From the NCBI GenBank assembly GCA_029202485.1, contig CP119313.1:3968001-4032000 (forward strand): 64,000 nt of DNA. Reading direction: 5' to 3'. The DNA comes from Candidatus Pedobacter colombiensis (GTDB lineage: Bacteria > Bacteroidota > Bacteroidia > Sphingobacteriales > Sphingobacteriaceae). A program made the position numbers and the translations under genes. A model generated the notes under the pieces. That model had not been told where the DNA came from. It did no database searches and saw only the letters and a program-made list of their open reading frames with translations. Each line of letters opens with the position of its first letter. Position 1 is the first letter of the stretch. Below, in pieces: positions 17,946-27,133 of this stretch.

Positions 17946-19187
17946 TTATGCTATAGAAAATTGATTTTCTTTATAATATCCGCTTTTCAATTTTTCAGAG
18001 ACTTCACTGAAAGCATCCAGCGTGCGCTGTACATCTTCCATAGTGTGAACTGCAGTAGGAATCAATCTCAATTCGATTAATCCCTTAGGGATCACTGGAT
18101 AAACTACAATCGAGCAGAATATACCATAGTTTTCACGCAAATCCATAGTCAATGCTGTAGCTTCCAACAACTCACCTTTTAAGAAAACAGGTGTAACCAT
18201 TGTGTCAGTAACTCCCAAATCAAAACCACGGTCTCTTAACCCCTTTTGCAGAGTAGTAGCTACATTCCATAATTTTTCTCTTAATTCAGTATTATTTTTA
18301 AGCAATTCCAGACGCTTCAACAACCCAACAACCATTGGCATTGGCAATGCCTTAGCAAAGGTCTGAGAACGCATGTTATACCTGAAAAAATTAGTCATTT
18401 CTTCAGTTGAAGCAACGAAAGCACCTACCCCAGCCATTGACTTTGCAAAAGTACCAAAATAAACATCTACCCCATCAATACAGTTCTGCGCTTCGTGTGT
18501 ACCGGCACCCGTAGGTCCCATAGTACCAAAGCCATGCGCATCATCAATTAACAGGCGAAAATTGAAGTCCTTTTTTAAATCAACAAGTTCTTTCAGCTTT
18601 CCTTGAGCACCCGACATTCCAAAAACACCTTCGGTGATCAACAGTATACCGCCGCCACTTTGCTCTACCAGCTTAGTTGCTCTTTCCAGCTGTTTACGGG
18701 CACTATCTATATCATTGTGCTTATATACAAAACGTTTACCCATATGCAAACGTAAACCATCTATAATACAAGCATGCGACTCCGCATCATATACAATTAC
18801 ATCGTTTCTATCTACCAAACTATCGATAATAGAAACCATACCTTGATAACCAAAGTTTAAAAGAAATGCATCCGGCTTACCTACAAAAGCTGCAAGCTCC
18901 TGCTCTAATTGCTCGTGGTATTTAGAGTTACCAGACATCATTCTGGCGCCCATAGGATAAGCCATACCAAAATCTGCTGCACCCTGTGCATCTGCCTTTC
19001 TTACCTCTGGGTGATTGGCTAAACCCAAATAATTATTCAAACTCCAAACCAAATGCTCTTTACCACGGAAATTCATGTGGGGAGCTATATCGCCTTCTAA
19101 TTTAGGAAATGAGAAATATCCATGCGACCATTTGTGATGTTGTCCAATCGGCCCCATGTGTTTCGCTATCTTTTCAAAAATATCCAA
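17946..19187 (-). CDS. PLP-dependent alpha-oxoamine synthase (sphingolipid/sulfonolipid-type)
   Basis: 413-residue fold-type I PLP enzyme of the alpha-oxoamine synthase family, which condenses an amino acid with an acyl-CoA or acyl-ACP with loss of CO2. Key residues: PLP lysine Lys249 in GTFAKSMAG, cofactor Asp215 and His218 in IDDAHGFG, stacking His138 in ESHACIIDG. Family members include serine palmitoyltransferase, cysteate acyltransferase (capnine sulfonolipids), Kbl and BioF. There are no biotin or threonine genes nearby, and Bacteroidota make sphingolipids, so a serine or cysteate acyltransferase is most likely. The N-terminus (GQHHKWSHGYFSFPKLEG) differs from the well-known Sphingobacterium serine palmitoyltransferase, so it may be a paralogue. 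Confidence 0.75.
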   Translation of the reverse strand: MDIFEKIAKHMGPIGQHHKWSHGYFSFPKLEGDIAPHMNFRGKEHLVWSLNNYLGLANHPEVRKADAQGAADFGMAYPMGARMMSGNSKYHEQLEQELAAFVGKPDAFLLNFGYQGMVSIIDSLVDRNDVIVYDAESHACIIDGLRLHMGKRFVYKHNDIDSARKQLERATKLVEQSGGGILLITEGVFGMSGAQGKLKELVDLKKDFNFRLLIDDAHGFGTMGPTGAGTHEAQNCIDGVDVYFGTFAKSMAGVGAFVASTEEMTNFFRYNMRSQTFAKALPMPMVVGLLKRLELLKNNTELREKLWNVATTLQKGLRDRGFDLGVTDTMVTPVFLKGELLEATALTMDLRENYGIFCSIVVYPVIPKGLIELRLIPTAVHTMEDVQRTLDAFSEVSEKLKSGYYKENQFSIA

Positions 19188-19219
19188 TGTTATATGTATT
19201 TTAAGTTATTATTTTTTTA

Positions 19220-19227
19220 CAAAGTTA
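19220..19227 (-). promoter_or_regulatory. -7 promoter box (TAACTTTG) for the alpha-oxoamine synthase
   Basis: Exact TAnnTTTG match on the minus strand, 32 bases upstream of the ATG at 19187. Confidence 0.5.
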
Positions 19228-19300
19228 TGTTTAATATACCTGATATAAAATAATTGACATTCTATGACGCATTACTTACACAAGCATAATATATTGATAC

Positions 19301-19335
19301 CAAAAAGCCTTAGCAGTTTTTGCTAAGGCTTTTTG
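19301..19335 (-). terminator. Intrinsic terminator at the end of the dcw cluster (after ftsZ)
   Basis: Perfect 15-bp arms (CAAAAAGCCTTAGCA and its complement) around a 5-base loop, T-rich on the minus strand, 20 bases past the ftsZ stop. Confidence 0.85.
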
Positions 19336-19354
19336 CAATTCCGATTAGGTTAAA

Positions 19355-20989
19355 TTAATCAACATTATCGTGAAGGAAAGAGTTATTTGGTCTGATCTCA
19401 GTAGATCCATCTTCATCATTACTCAGGGTAAATCTTGAAACCTGAGACTCTGAAGAATGTTGAACCTGCTGCAATTGCATTTGCTTACGTTTATATGCAG
19501 GCTCGTTTTCAAGTTCCTGCAAACCATTACTGGTACGAAGCTTCATGCTCAGATCTTTCAATCTAAGAATTCTTTCTTTAGATTTTTTTAATTGATCTTC
19601 AATCGACTCATCATTTTTATCATCATCAGCTCCTGATTCAAGAATTTCTTCTCTTTGTGGAACGATGTCATTGTTAAATACTTTTGCAGGGGTTTCGAAC
19701 ACAAAATCAGTTTCCGCAACTTTAATTTCAAATTCAAATCCTGAATCCTTTGGGGTTTCTTCGATTGGAGTTTCCTCTTCAAGTAAAGTATGCCTAACAA
19801 TCACATTTGCCGGTTCTTCCGCATTCCTGTTTTTGTTTGGATTAAACAAATCTGCAAAAAGATCTGATTGTTTAATTTCTTCTTTGACCTTCATCACCGG
19901 TTCGTTCGAATAAACCGGAGCTTTAGGTTCTATAAATGAATTTACAGGTTCTACTGGTCTTACCAATGGAGCTTCTTCAGGAGTAAGCAAAGAAATCTTT
20001 TTTACATTCTTTTTCTCTTCATCACGCTGCTCAGTGGTTTGGAAACCTGTTGCTATAATAGTAACAGATAATTTGTCTTCCAGGCTTTCATCAATACAGT
20101 TACCCCAGATCAGATCAGCAGAAAGACCTGCCTTTTCCTGAATGTAATCTGTAATAATAGTTACCTCGTCCATCGTTACTTCACGTATACCTGAACTTAT
20201 ATTTAACAAGATATATCTTGCTCCCTCTATTTCATTGTCTTTTAATAATGGCGACGCCAATGCACCTTCAACTGCATTCAGTGCCCTGTTCTCACCATCA
20301 CAAGCAAAACTACCCATTATAGATACACCGCTATCTTTCATAACAGTACGCACATCTTTAAAATCCACATTGATGTATCCCGGAACAGTAATGATTTCTG
20401 CAATGCCTTTGGCGGCAGTAGTTAAAATATCATCAGCTTGAGAAAATGCAGACCCTAAAGTAAGGTTACCGAAAATTTCACGCAACCGATCATTAGAAAT
20501 AACTAAGTACGAATCAACATATTTTTTCAGCTCATCCAAACCATCATTTGCCTGCATCTTACGTCTCTTACCTTCAAAAGCAAAAGGCGTAGTTACTATG
20601 GCAACTGTTAAAATGTCAAGTTCTTTAGCTGCTTTGGCAATAATAGGACTGGCACCCGTTCCGGTTCCACCACCCATACCCGCAGTTATGAATAACATTT
20701 TTGTTGTGCTTCCAAGCATCTGCTTGATGTCGTCTATATTCTCAATAGCCGAATTTTTCCCAACTTCAGGAATTGAGCCTGCCCCCATACCTTCGGTAAG
20801 ACTGGCACCCAACTGAACCTTATTAGGAATAGGACTAAACTCCAAAGCCTGGGCATCTGTATTACAAATAATAAAGTCTACACCAGTAATTCCTTGACGG
20901 TACATATGGTTTACCGCATTACCACCACCGCCACCAACACCAATTACCTTGATGATTGATGACTTATCTTTTAACATTTCGAACTGCAT
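19355..20989 (-). CDS. ftsZ: Cell division protein FtsZ
   Basis: Tubulin-like GTPase that forms the division ring. The 544 residues begin with GVGGGGGNAVNHM (about 17-29), carry the tubulin signature GGGTGTG at 106-112 and the T7-loop region near 200-215. The core ends about residue 320. The rest is a long acidic, Pro/Glu-rich linker of about 200 residues and a C-terminal peptide (RPNNSFLHDNVD), making it much longer than the ~383-residue E. coli protein, as in other Bacteroidota. It is the last gene of the dcw cluster, 129 bp after ftsA, and the spacer holds a cluster of DnaA-box-like sites. Confidence 0.97.
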   Translation of the reverse strand: MQFEMLKDKSSIIKVIGVGGGGGNAVNHMYRQGITGVDFIICNTDAQALEFSPIPNKVQLGASLTEGMGAGSIPEVGKNSAIENIDDIKQMLGSTTKMLFITAGMGGGTGTGASPIIAKAAKELDILTVAIVTTPFAFEGKRRKMQANDGLDELKKYVDSYLVISNDRLREIFGNLTLGSAFSQADDILTTAAKGIAEIITVPGYINVDFKDVRTVMKDSGVSIMGSFACDGENRALNAVEGALASPLLKDNEIEGARYILLNISSGIREVTMDEVTIITDYIQEKAGLSADLIWGNCIDESLEDKLSVTIIATGFQTTEQRDEEKKNVKKISLLTPEEAPLVRPVEPVNSFIEPKAPVYSNEPVMKVKEEIKQSDLFADLFNPNKNRNAEEPANVIVRHTLLEEETPIEETPKDSGFEFEIKVAETDFVFETPAKVFNNDIVPQREEILESGADDDKNDESIEDQLKKSKERILRLKDLSMKLRTSNGLQELENEPAYKRKQMQLQQVQHSSESQVSRFTLSNDEDGSTEIRPNNSFLHDNVD

Positions 20990-21068
20990 ATCTTTATGAA
21001 TCAGTTATTTAAAAATTCGTTTTACCTGTTCATCTCTCTATGTAATATTAACACTTTTTTAACAGGCG

Positions 21069-21115
21069 TTTTCCACAAATGTTGACAATGTGGAAAAATC
21101 ACTCATTGTGGAAAA
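21069..21115. promoter_or_regulatory. Cluster of three DnaA-box-like 9-mers in the ftsA-ftsZ spacer
   Basis: TTTTCCACA at 21069-21077 on the plus strand, and its complement TGTGGAAAA at 21089-21097 and 21107-21115. All three fit the DnaA-box consensus TTWTNCACA exactly. The first two form an inverted repeat 11 bases apart; the last two are direct repeats 18 bases apart. They lie about 80-125 bases upstream of the ftsZ start. Binding by DnaA is inferred from the consensus only. Confidence 0.5.
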
Positions 21116-21118
21116 ATA

Positions 21119-22480
21119 TTACGGTTTTATATAATCTTCGTCACTCACATTCATGTCATCTTTGATGAAATCCTTTGTTTTAGCAAGAAGTTTATCAAAT
21201 AATCCACCGCCCGAACGCTTGGTCTTTTCTTTCACCTCTTTGGCTTTTTCAACAAAAACACCCGGCTGTTTCATTTCTTCTAATAATTCTTCTGCCTTCT
21301 GGATACCTTTAATCAACAAACCAACACTGGTAGCATACATAGGGCTTTTCAAATCATCATAAATGGTTTTCGGCATGTCTTCATATTTAGACAAATGCTC
21401 ATTTGGATAACCTACACGGCAATCTAAACCGGTTACATACTCTACCAGTTGAGAAAGGTGTTTCAATAATGCACCACCACCGGTAATCACCACTCCACCT
21501 ATCAGTTTTTTCTCGTAACCTGATGATTTGATTTCATAATACACATGCTCAATGATTTCTTCCATACGGGCCTGGATTACATAAGCAAGGTTTTTAACAG
21601 AAATCTCTTTAGGCTCCCTTCCTCTTAATCCGGGAACACAAATGATTTCATTTTCTTTATTTTCTTCAGCCAGTGCCGATCCAAAGCGGGTCTTTAATAG
21701 TTCAGCCTGATTTCTCATTACAGAACAGCCTTCACGGATATCCTCTGTAACACTATTACCACCAAACGGAATAACGGCCGTATGACGGATGATACCTTCA
21801 TGGAAAATAGCAATATCTGTGGTACCACCACCAATGTCAACCAGGGCAATACCAGCTTCTTTTTCTTCGTCGCTCAACACCGATTCTGAAGAAGCCAGGG
21901 GTTCTAATATTAATTCCTGAGTTTGTAACCCGGCATTGGTTACACACCTCATGATGTTTTTTACAGCAGTTACCTGACCGGAAATGATATGAAAGTTAGC
22001 TTCAAGGCGTACACCAGCCATACCAATCGGGTCTTTCACGCCCGGCTCATTGTCGATTGTAAACTCCTGCGGTAAAACATGGATGATTTCTTCTCCTGGG
22101 GGCATAACCAGTTTAAACATATCATCAATTAATTTATCGATATCTTTTTTCCCGATCTCACTATTTAGTTCACGTCGGGTTAAAATACCTCTATGCTGCA
22201 AACTCTTGATATGCTGTCCGGCAATACCTACATTCACAACGCGGATTTCAACATTTGATTGTCCACTCGCCAATTCAACAGCTTGTGATATCCCTTGTAC
22301 TGTTTTCTGAATATTTGAAACAACCCCACGGGTAACTCCTGCTGATTCCGCTTTCCCTATCCCTAAGACTTCTATTTTTCCGTGCTGTGTTCTGCGACCA
22401 ACGATCACACAGATCTTAGTAGTACCGATGTCTAATCCGACTACTATTGGAGATTGAATGGTAGATTTTTCTTTGCCCAT
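21119..22480 (-). CDS. ftsA: Cell division protein FtsA
   Basis: 453-residue actin-like ATPase that anchors FtsZ to the membrane. The phosphate-1 motif is VVGLDIGTTKICVIVG (about 12-27), the phosphate-2 motif is ALVDIGGGTTDIAIF (about 211-225) and the adenosine motif is GGVVITGGGALL. The SHS2/1C domain lies between the first two. The C-terminus has a long charged tail and the last residues (ISD-rich, ending EDYIKP) do not show an obvious amphipathic anchor helix; the helix GGLFDKLLAKTKDFIKDD about 25 residues from the end may serve. It lies between ftsQ (24-bp gap) and ftsZ. Confidence 0.96.
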   Translation of the reverse strand: MGKEKSTIQSPIVVGLDIGTTKICVIVGRRTQHGKIEVLGIGKAESAGVTRGVVSNIQKTVQGISQAVELASGQSNVEIRVVNVGIAGQHIKSLQHRGILTRRELNSEIGKKDIDKLIDDMFKLVMPPGEEIIHVLPQEFTIDNEPGVKDPIGMAGVRLEANFHIISGQVTAVKNIMRCVTNAGLQTQELILEPLASSESVLSDEEKEAGIALVDIGGGTTDIAIFHEGIIRHTAVIPFGGNSVTEDIREGCSVMRNQAELLKTRFGSALAEENKENEIICVPGLRGREPKEISVKNLAYVIQARMEEIIEHVYYEIKSSGYEKKLIGGVVITGGGALLKHLSQLVEYVTGLDCRVGYPNEHLSKYEDMPKTIYDDLKSPMYATSVGLLIKGIQKAEELLEEMKQPGVFVEKAKEVKEKTKRSGGGLFDKLLAKTKDFIKDDMNVSDEDYIKP

Positions 22481-22504
22481 AACTATATTGATTTGTTGAG
22501 TTTA

Positions 22505-23446
22505 TTAATTGTTTTTCCTGGTATCAGTTTTAATTTTTTCTTTCTTACTACCCGCATCCTGCTGTATGTCTGCCACAATTTGTTTGCGGACAACAGAATC
22601 AACGAGTTTTCTGCTCTGTTTTGCAGTATCTATTATGCGATCCTTAATCACCTCTCCGGTTATAGAATCTATTTTATTCTTTTCACAAACAATTTGATTG
22701 GTATATTTTACATTAATGGTTTTATAAGTATTCCAGCCAACCTTTGGTATCGCTTTCTTATAAAAAGCAAGTAGATTTCTCATCTTGGTTTCCAATGAAT
22801 CTGCTGTACCCAAAATGATGCGCTGATTTCCTACCCTTGGAATCAACTCTATATCTTTTGCACTATTTATATACAACTGCTCAATTTGTGCATCCCATAG
22901 CGTATCCCTTTTAACATATAAGGCTACCTTATATAAATCTATAGCCAGTTGAGTACTCAGTGTATCTACTCTACCACTAAAACGTTCCATAATATCCCCA
23001 TTTGCAGCCAAAACATTTGCCGTAAAATTAGGTGAAACGGGCATTTTTAATCCGTTGCTATCTATATAGTAGTCCTGACCTGCCAGATTAATCATTCTTA
23101 AAATAGGCTGCCTTTGTTTAATTTCTATCTGGATTATCCCATTCATATCTGCATATACCGTAGCATAAGCGATATATGGATTAGCTATAATATTTTTCTC
23201 AATGCGCTGAAGATTAATACCAGCCAAATTCTGACCGATTAATGAACCTTGACTCTGTTTTAAAATAGCATCAATCTCTTCCCGTTCTATAAAATTATCA
23301 GCACCCGGAATCAGAATTTTAACATTGGTACAAACCAGTTTTTTCTTTTTGCCGTCAACAAAACTCATCAACACAACTAATCCGCTCAGACAAACAATCC
23401 AGGCAAAACATTTAAAAACCGGTTTCCAATTGATCCTTTTAAGCAT
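22505..23446 (-). CDS. ftsQ: Cell division protein FtsQ (DivIB-like)
   Basis: 313-residue bitopic membrane protein of the divisome. A short cytoplasmic N-terminus is followed by one membrane segment (about 13-29) and a periplasmic POTRA-like region (VCTNVKILIPGADNFIE onward), then the beta domain (RQPILRMIN). The lysine-rich C-terminal tail (about residues 265-313) is probably disordered. Sequence conservation in this family is low, so the call rests on domain order and on its place between murC (8-bp overlap) and ftsA. Confidence 0.9.
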   Translation of the reverse strand: MLKRINWKPVFKCFAWIVCLSGLVVLMSFVDGKKKKLVCTNVKILIPGADNFIEREEIDAILKQSQGSLIGQNLAGINLQRIEKNIIANPYIAYATVYADMNGIIQIEIKQRQPILRMINLAGQDYYIDSNGLKMPVSPNFTANVLAANGDIMERFSGRVDTLSTQLAIDLYKVALYVKRDTLWDAQIEQLYINSAKDIELIPRVGNQRIILGTADSLETKMRNLLAFYKKAIPKVGWNTYKTINVKYTNQIVCEKNKIDSITGEVIKDRIIDTAKQSRKLVDSVVRKQIVADIQQDAGSKKEKIKTDTRKNN

Positions 23447-24794
23447 GAGTCAAAATGGCTTTAAGTGGTTGTATCAATGTATCTATATCTCCAGCCCCAA
23501 CAGTTAAAAGTAACTCTGGCTTATTGTTTTTTATGTACTCCGGCACCAAATCTTTCCGACATATTTCTTTGTCCCTCAGAGAGATTTTATCCAGCAATAA
23601 CTGTGCATTCACCCCCGGAAGAGGCAATTCCCGGGCAGGATAAATCTCCAGCAACAGCAAATGATCAACCGTGCTTAAAACTCTTGCAAACTCATCCACA
23701 AAATCACGAGTACGTGTAAACAAGTGAGGCTGGAAGATGACTGTTAATTTTTTATCCGGATACAATTGTCTAACAGCATCAAAGCATGCCCGAAGCTCTT
23801 CAGGATGATGCGCATAGTCATCAATATAAATGTGCTCCGGCGTATTTACTATATATTCAAATCTTCTTTTAACCCCTTTAAAAGAACCTATCGCTGCTAC
23901 AATTTTTTCCGGATCTATTCCCAGTTTTAGTGCAACTGCAATTGCAGCTACCGCATTTTCTACATTATGCTTTCCTGGTAACATCAGATGTATGTTACTT
24001 ATGGTAATATTCGAATCAACATAATCAAACACAAATCTCGAACCTTCAACCCTTATATTTTGTCCTTTCACTTGAGAAGGCAAACCAACACTATAGCTTA
24101 TGCCATTTGATAAAGGAAGACCATTCTTAACAAATAATGTCCCACCCGGCTTCAATTGCGCGGCAAACATCCTGAACGACTCCTGCAAGTGACTTGCATC
24201 GCCATAAATATCCAAATGATCAGCGTCCATTGAGGTAACCACCGATATATCCGGATGAAGCGTTAAGAAAGAACGATCATATTCATCAGCTTCTACAACG
24301 ACTACATTGTTCTCTCCGAGAAGGAAATTAGTATTATAATTTGAAGCTATGCCTCCTAAAAAGGCGGTACAACCGTAACCACTTGATATTAAAACATGTG
24401 CTACAATTGATGAAGTAGTTGTTTTACCATGTGTACCAGCAACTGCAATACAAAACTGCCCCTTACTAATAATTCCCAACACCTCCGAACGCTTCTTTAA
24501 AACAAAACCATTCTGCTTAAAATAATTTAAGATTTGAGCATCTTTTGGAATCGCAGGCGTATACACAATTAACGTATCCTCATTCTTATCATGAAAAGAA
24601 ACCGGTAATACCGCTTCATCATCCATGTACGATACTAAAATACCCTCTTGCTCCAATGCAATAGTCAGCTGAGTACGCGTTTTATCATATCCGCAAACCA
24701 CACATTTGCGTTTAGCAAAATAACGGGCAATAGCACTCATGCCAATACCACCAATACCTACAAAATAGACACGCTGTATATTACTCAATTCCAT
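23439..24794 (-). CDS. murC: UDP-N-acetylmuramate--L-alanine ligase
   Basis: 451-residue Mur ligase adding L-alanine to UDP-MurNAc, the first step of stem-peptide assembly. The N-terminal Rossmann-type UDP-binding motif is VGIGGIGMSAIARY, the ATP P-loop is GTHGKTTTSSIV (about 117-128), followed by the central domain (EADEYDRSFL, DADHLDIYGD) and the C-terminal domain (DDYAHHPEELRA). It overlaps murG by one base (TGATG) and ftsQ by 8 bp. Confidence 0.96.
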   Translation of the reverse strand: MELSNIQRVYFVGIGGIGMSAIARYFAKRKCVVCGYDKTRTQLTIALEQEGILVSYMDDEAVLPVSFHDKNEDTLIVYTPAIPKDAQILNYFKQNGFVLKKRSEVLGIISKGQFCIAVAGTHGKTTTSSIVAHVLISSGYGCTAFLGGIASNYNTNFLLGENNVVVVEADEYDRSFLTLHPDISVVTSMDADHLDIYGDASHLQESFRMFAAQLKPGGTLFVKNGLPLSNGISYSVGLPSQVKGQNIRVEGSRFVFDYVDSNITISNIHLMLPGKHNVENAVAAIAVALKLGIDPEKIVAAIGSFKGVKRRFEYIVNTPEHIYIDDYAHHPEELRACFDAVRQLYPDKKLTVIFQPHLFTRTRDFVDEFARVLSTVDHLLLLEIYPARELPLPGVNAQLLLDKISLRDKEICRKDLVPEYIKNNKPELLLTVGAGDIDTLIQPLKAILTHA

Positions 24795-25909
24795 CAGCTG
24801 TTGCCCTCCTTTCCTGCAAGTAACATCACCTGCTTCGCAATTACTTCATCAGCATCAGGCAAAGCCATCTTACCTATATTTTCCGAGTAAATCGAACTTC
24901 TGTCTTTATCGTTCAATAAACTTAAAGCCTCTTTTACGAGTGTATCTTCTGCCGATTGATCCACAATCATCAACGCAGCATTATTTTTCACCAATGCCAA
25001 TGCATTCTTTGTCTGATGATCTTCCGCCACATTTGGTGAAGGAACCAGTATAACCGGCTTTTTAATCAGACACAATTCAGCTATCGTTCCCGCACCTGCT
25101 CTTGAAATAATTACGTCAGCAGCAGCATAGGCCAGATCCATTTTATTCAAAAACTCAAGAATCCTGACATTAGGATTAAAATCAAGCCCCAAACGCTCAA
25201 CAATCCCTTTATAATAATATTTACCGGTCTGCCAGATCAACTGTACATCTGCATCTAAAATATCAAGAATATGCTTTTCAATGCTCTTATTTAGTGTTCC
25301 GGCACCTAAACTTCCACCGGTTACCAATATCGTTTTCTTTAATGGGTCAAGCTTTAACAATTCAGCACCTGCATGATGCTTATTCAAAATATCGACTACA
25401 TCCTTCCGCACCGGATTACCTGTTTTAAGCAAACTTTCAGCAGGAAAAAACTGCTCCATTCCATCAAATGCAACGCAAACCTTAGCTGCTTTTTTACCCA
25501 GCCATTTATTGGTAATACCAGCATAAGAATTTTGCTCCTGAATCAAATAAGGAACTTTCTTTAACGACGCCGCAAACAGAATTGGACCAGATGCATATCC
25601 ACCAACTCCAACAACCACATCAGGTTTAAAATCAGCAATCAACTCCAAGGCTTTGCGTACACTACCAAGTAGTTTAAATGGCAGACTTAAATTCTTGGCA
25701 ATAGAGCCTCTTTGTATACCGCTGATGTTTAAACCAATAATTTTATATCCTGCGGCTGGAACTTTTTCCATTTCCATCCGACCGGTAGCTCCAACAAATA
25801 AAATTTCACAGCCAGGCTCCATACGCCTAAGCGCATTAGCTATGGATATGGCTGGAAATATATGTCCACCAGTACCGCCTCCTGAAATAATTATCCTTGT
25901 TGGTCTCAT
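24794..25909 (-). CDS. murG: UDP-GlcNAc:undecaprenyl-P-P-MurNAc-pentapeptide GlcNAc transferase
   Basis: 371-residue GT28 glycosyltransferase making lipid II from lipid I at the inner face of the membrane. The first G-loop is ISGGGTGGHIFPA (about 8-20), the second is VTGGSLGAGTLN (about 196-207), and SRAGAGTIAEL in the C-domain contacts UDP-GlcNAc. The gene is separated from ftsW by 55 bases containing a purine-rich 14-bp repeat on its sense strand, the only spacer over 50 bases between ftsA and mraZ. Confidence 0.96.
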   Translation of the reverse strand: MRPTRIIISGGGTGGHIFPAISIANALRRMEPGCEILFVGATGRMEMEKVPAAGYKIIGLNISGIQRGSIAKNLSLPFKLLGSVRKALELIADFKPDVVVGVGGYASGPILFAASLKKVPYLIQEQNSYAGITNKWLGKKAAKVCVAFDGMEQFFPAESLLKTGNPVRKDVVDILNKHHAGAELLKLDPLKKTILVTGGSLGAGTLNKSIEKHILDILDADVQLIWQTGKYYYKGIVERLGLDFNPNVRILEFLNKMDLAYAAADVIISRAGAGTIAELCLIKKPVILVPSPNVAEDHQTKNALALVKNNAALMIVDQSAEDTLVKEALSLLNDKDRSSIYSENIGKMALPDADEVIAKQVMLLAGKEGNS

Positions 25910-25920
25910 TATTTTATTCT

Positions 25921-25962
25921 TTAATCCTTGCTCCTTTATCCTTGCTCTTTTATCCCTTATCC
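25921..25962 (-). repeat. 14-bp tandem repeat in the ftsW-murG spacer
   Basis: On the plus strand ATCCTTGCTC occurs at 25924-25933 and 25938-25947, with a degenerate third copy from 25952 (ATCCCTTATCC). On the murG mRNA strand this gives repeated GAGCAAGGAT elements, purine-rich and similar to ribosome-binding sites, ending about 14 bases before the murG ATG. Confidence 0.6.
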
Positions 25963-25964
25963 AC

Positions 25965-27131
25965 TTATGCCATAGCAGGAATTTCTCCTACAATCACCTT
26001 TTTGCTTCCCTGCTCTTCTACATCTCTGCTTACGCTCAATATAATACCAAAAGCTATACTTGTAAATATCATCGAAGTTCCACCCATACTTACCAATGGC
26101 AATGGAACACCAGTTACAGGTCCTAAACCTACAGCTACAGCCATATTGGCAAAGGCCTGTATGGTAAGACTAAAACTTAGCCCTGCAGCCAGCAAAGCCC
26201 CAAAGGCCTTAGGACTTTGAGTTACAATCCGCACACATCGGTAGAGCAACACGAGATACAATAACATCACTGTCATAGCCCCCATCAATCCATACTCTTC
26301 CACTATAATTGCAAAAATAAAATCCGAGTAAGGGTGTGGTAAAAAGTTACGCTGTGTACTATTCCCAGGCCCCTTGCCAAATACACCACCGGTTGCTAAT
26401 GCAATTTTTGATTGATCTGCCTGATAAGTCTTATCAGAATGTTGTTTCTCAGGATGTAAAAACGAATTCACCCTCGATTTATAGGTAGCCGCCCTGGGAC
26501 CTAAAAACACAATAAACAGCAACAATATCGTTCCACCTGCGCACACCATTCCAATCTGTTTAATACTGATCCTTCCAATAATCAGCAACAAAATACTTAC
26601 TCCAAACAGCATGATTGCTGTAGATAAGTTGGCCCAGGCAATAAGCACAAACACCACACACACAGACCCCATGATAGGTATAAATGCTTTCCTAACATCT
26701 TTAATATTCTCTTGCTTTTTGGTCAGCATCCTGGCCAAAAAAGTAATCAAGGCAATTTTGGCTAAATCTGAAGTCTGAAACGTTAAGCCAATTAAAGGAA
26801 TCTTCACCCAACGCGATGCATCATTAATATTAGCACCAAAAATAGCAGTATAAAACAACAAGGGAATCGTAATGATCATTAACACCTTAGAAATCCCTGC
26901 ATAATATTTATAATCCAGCAAATGCGCAATATAGATCATACCAATCCCCATTACCACAAAAATCAAGTGCTTGGTTAACAAGATCTTTTCTACAGTTTTA
27001 CCCGTCTTATAGGCATAAGTTCCGGTTGCACTGTAAACGGTAAGTATGGAAATCAGCGACAAAAGTATAATGATCAGCCATATCCAGCGATCTCCTTTTG
27101 TTTTATCTAAAAGCTTATTTACTGCGAACAT
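25965..27131 (-). CDS. ftsW: Lipid II polymerase FtsW (SEDS family)
   Basis: 388-residue polytopic membrane protein, about ten membrane segments, that polymerises septal peptidoglycan with FtsI. The SEDS signature is visible as DPITGVPLPLVSMGGTS-like GLGPVTGVPLPLVSMGG (about 340-357), and the conserved FAIIVEEYGLMG lies near 270. Length is typical. It lies 2 bp after murD and 55 bp before murG. RodA is the nearest alternative, but the dcw context points to FtsW. Confidence 0.95.
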   Translation of the reverse strand: MFAVNKLLDKTKGDRWIWLIIILLSLISILTVYSATGTYAYKTGKTVEKILLTKHLIFVVMGIGMIYIAHLLDYKYYAGISKVLMIITIPLLFYTAIFGANINDASRWVKIPLIGLTFQTSDLAKIALITFLARMLTKKQENIKDVRKAFIPIMGSVCVVFVLIAWANLSTAIMLFGVSILLLIIGRISIKQIGMVCAGGTILLLFIVFLGPRAATYKSRVNSFLHPEKQHSDKTYQADQSKIALATGGVFGKGPGNSTQRNFLPHPYSDFIFAIIVEEYGLMGAMTVMLLYLVLLYRCVRIVTQSPKAFGALLAAGLSFSLTIQAFANMAVAVGLGPVTGVPLPLVSMGGTSMIFTSIAFGIILSVSRDVEEQGSKKVIVGEIPAMA

Positions 27132-27133
27132 AA

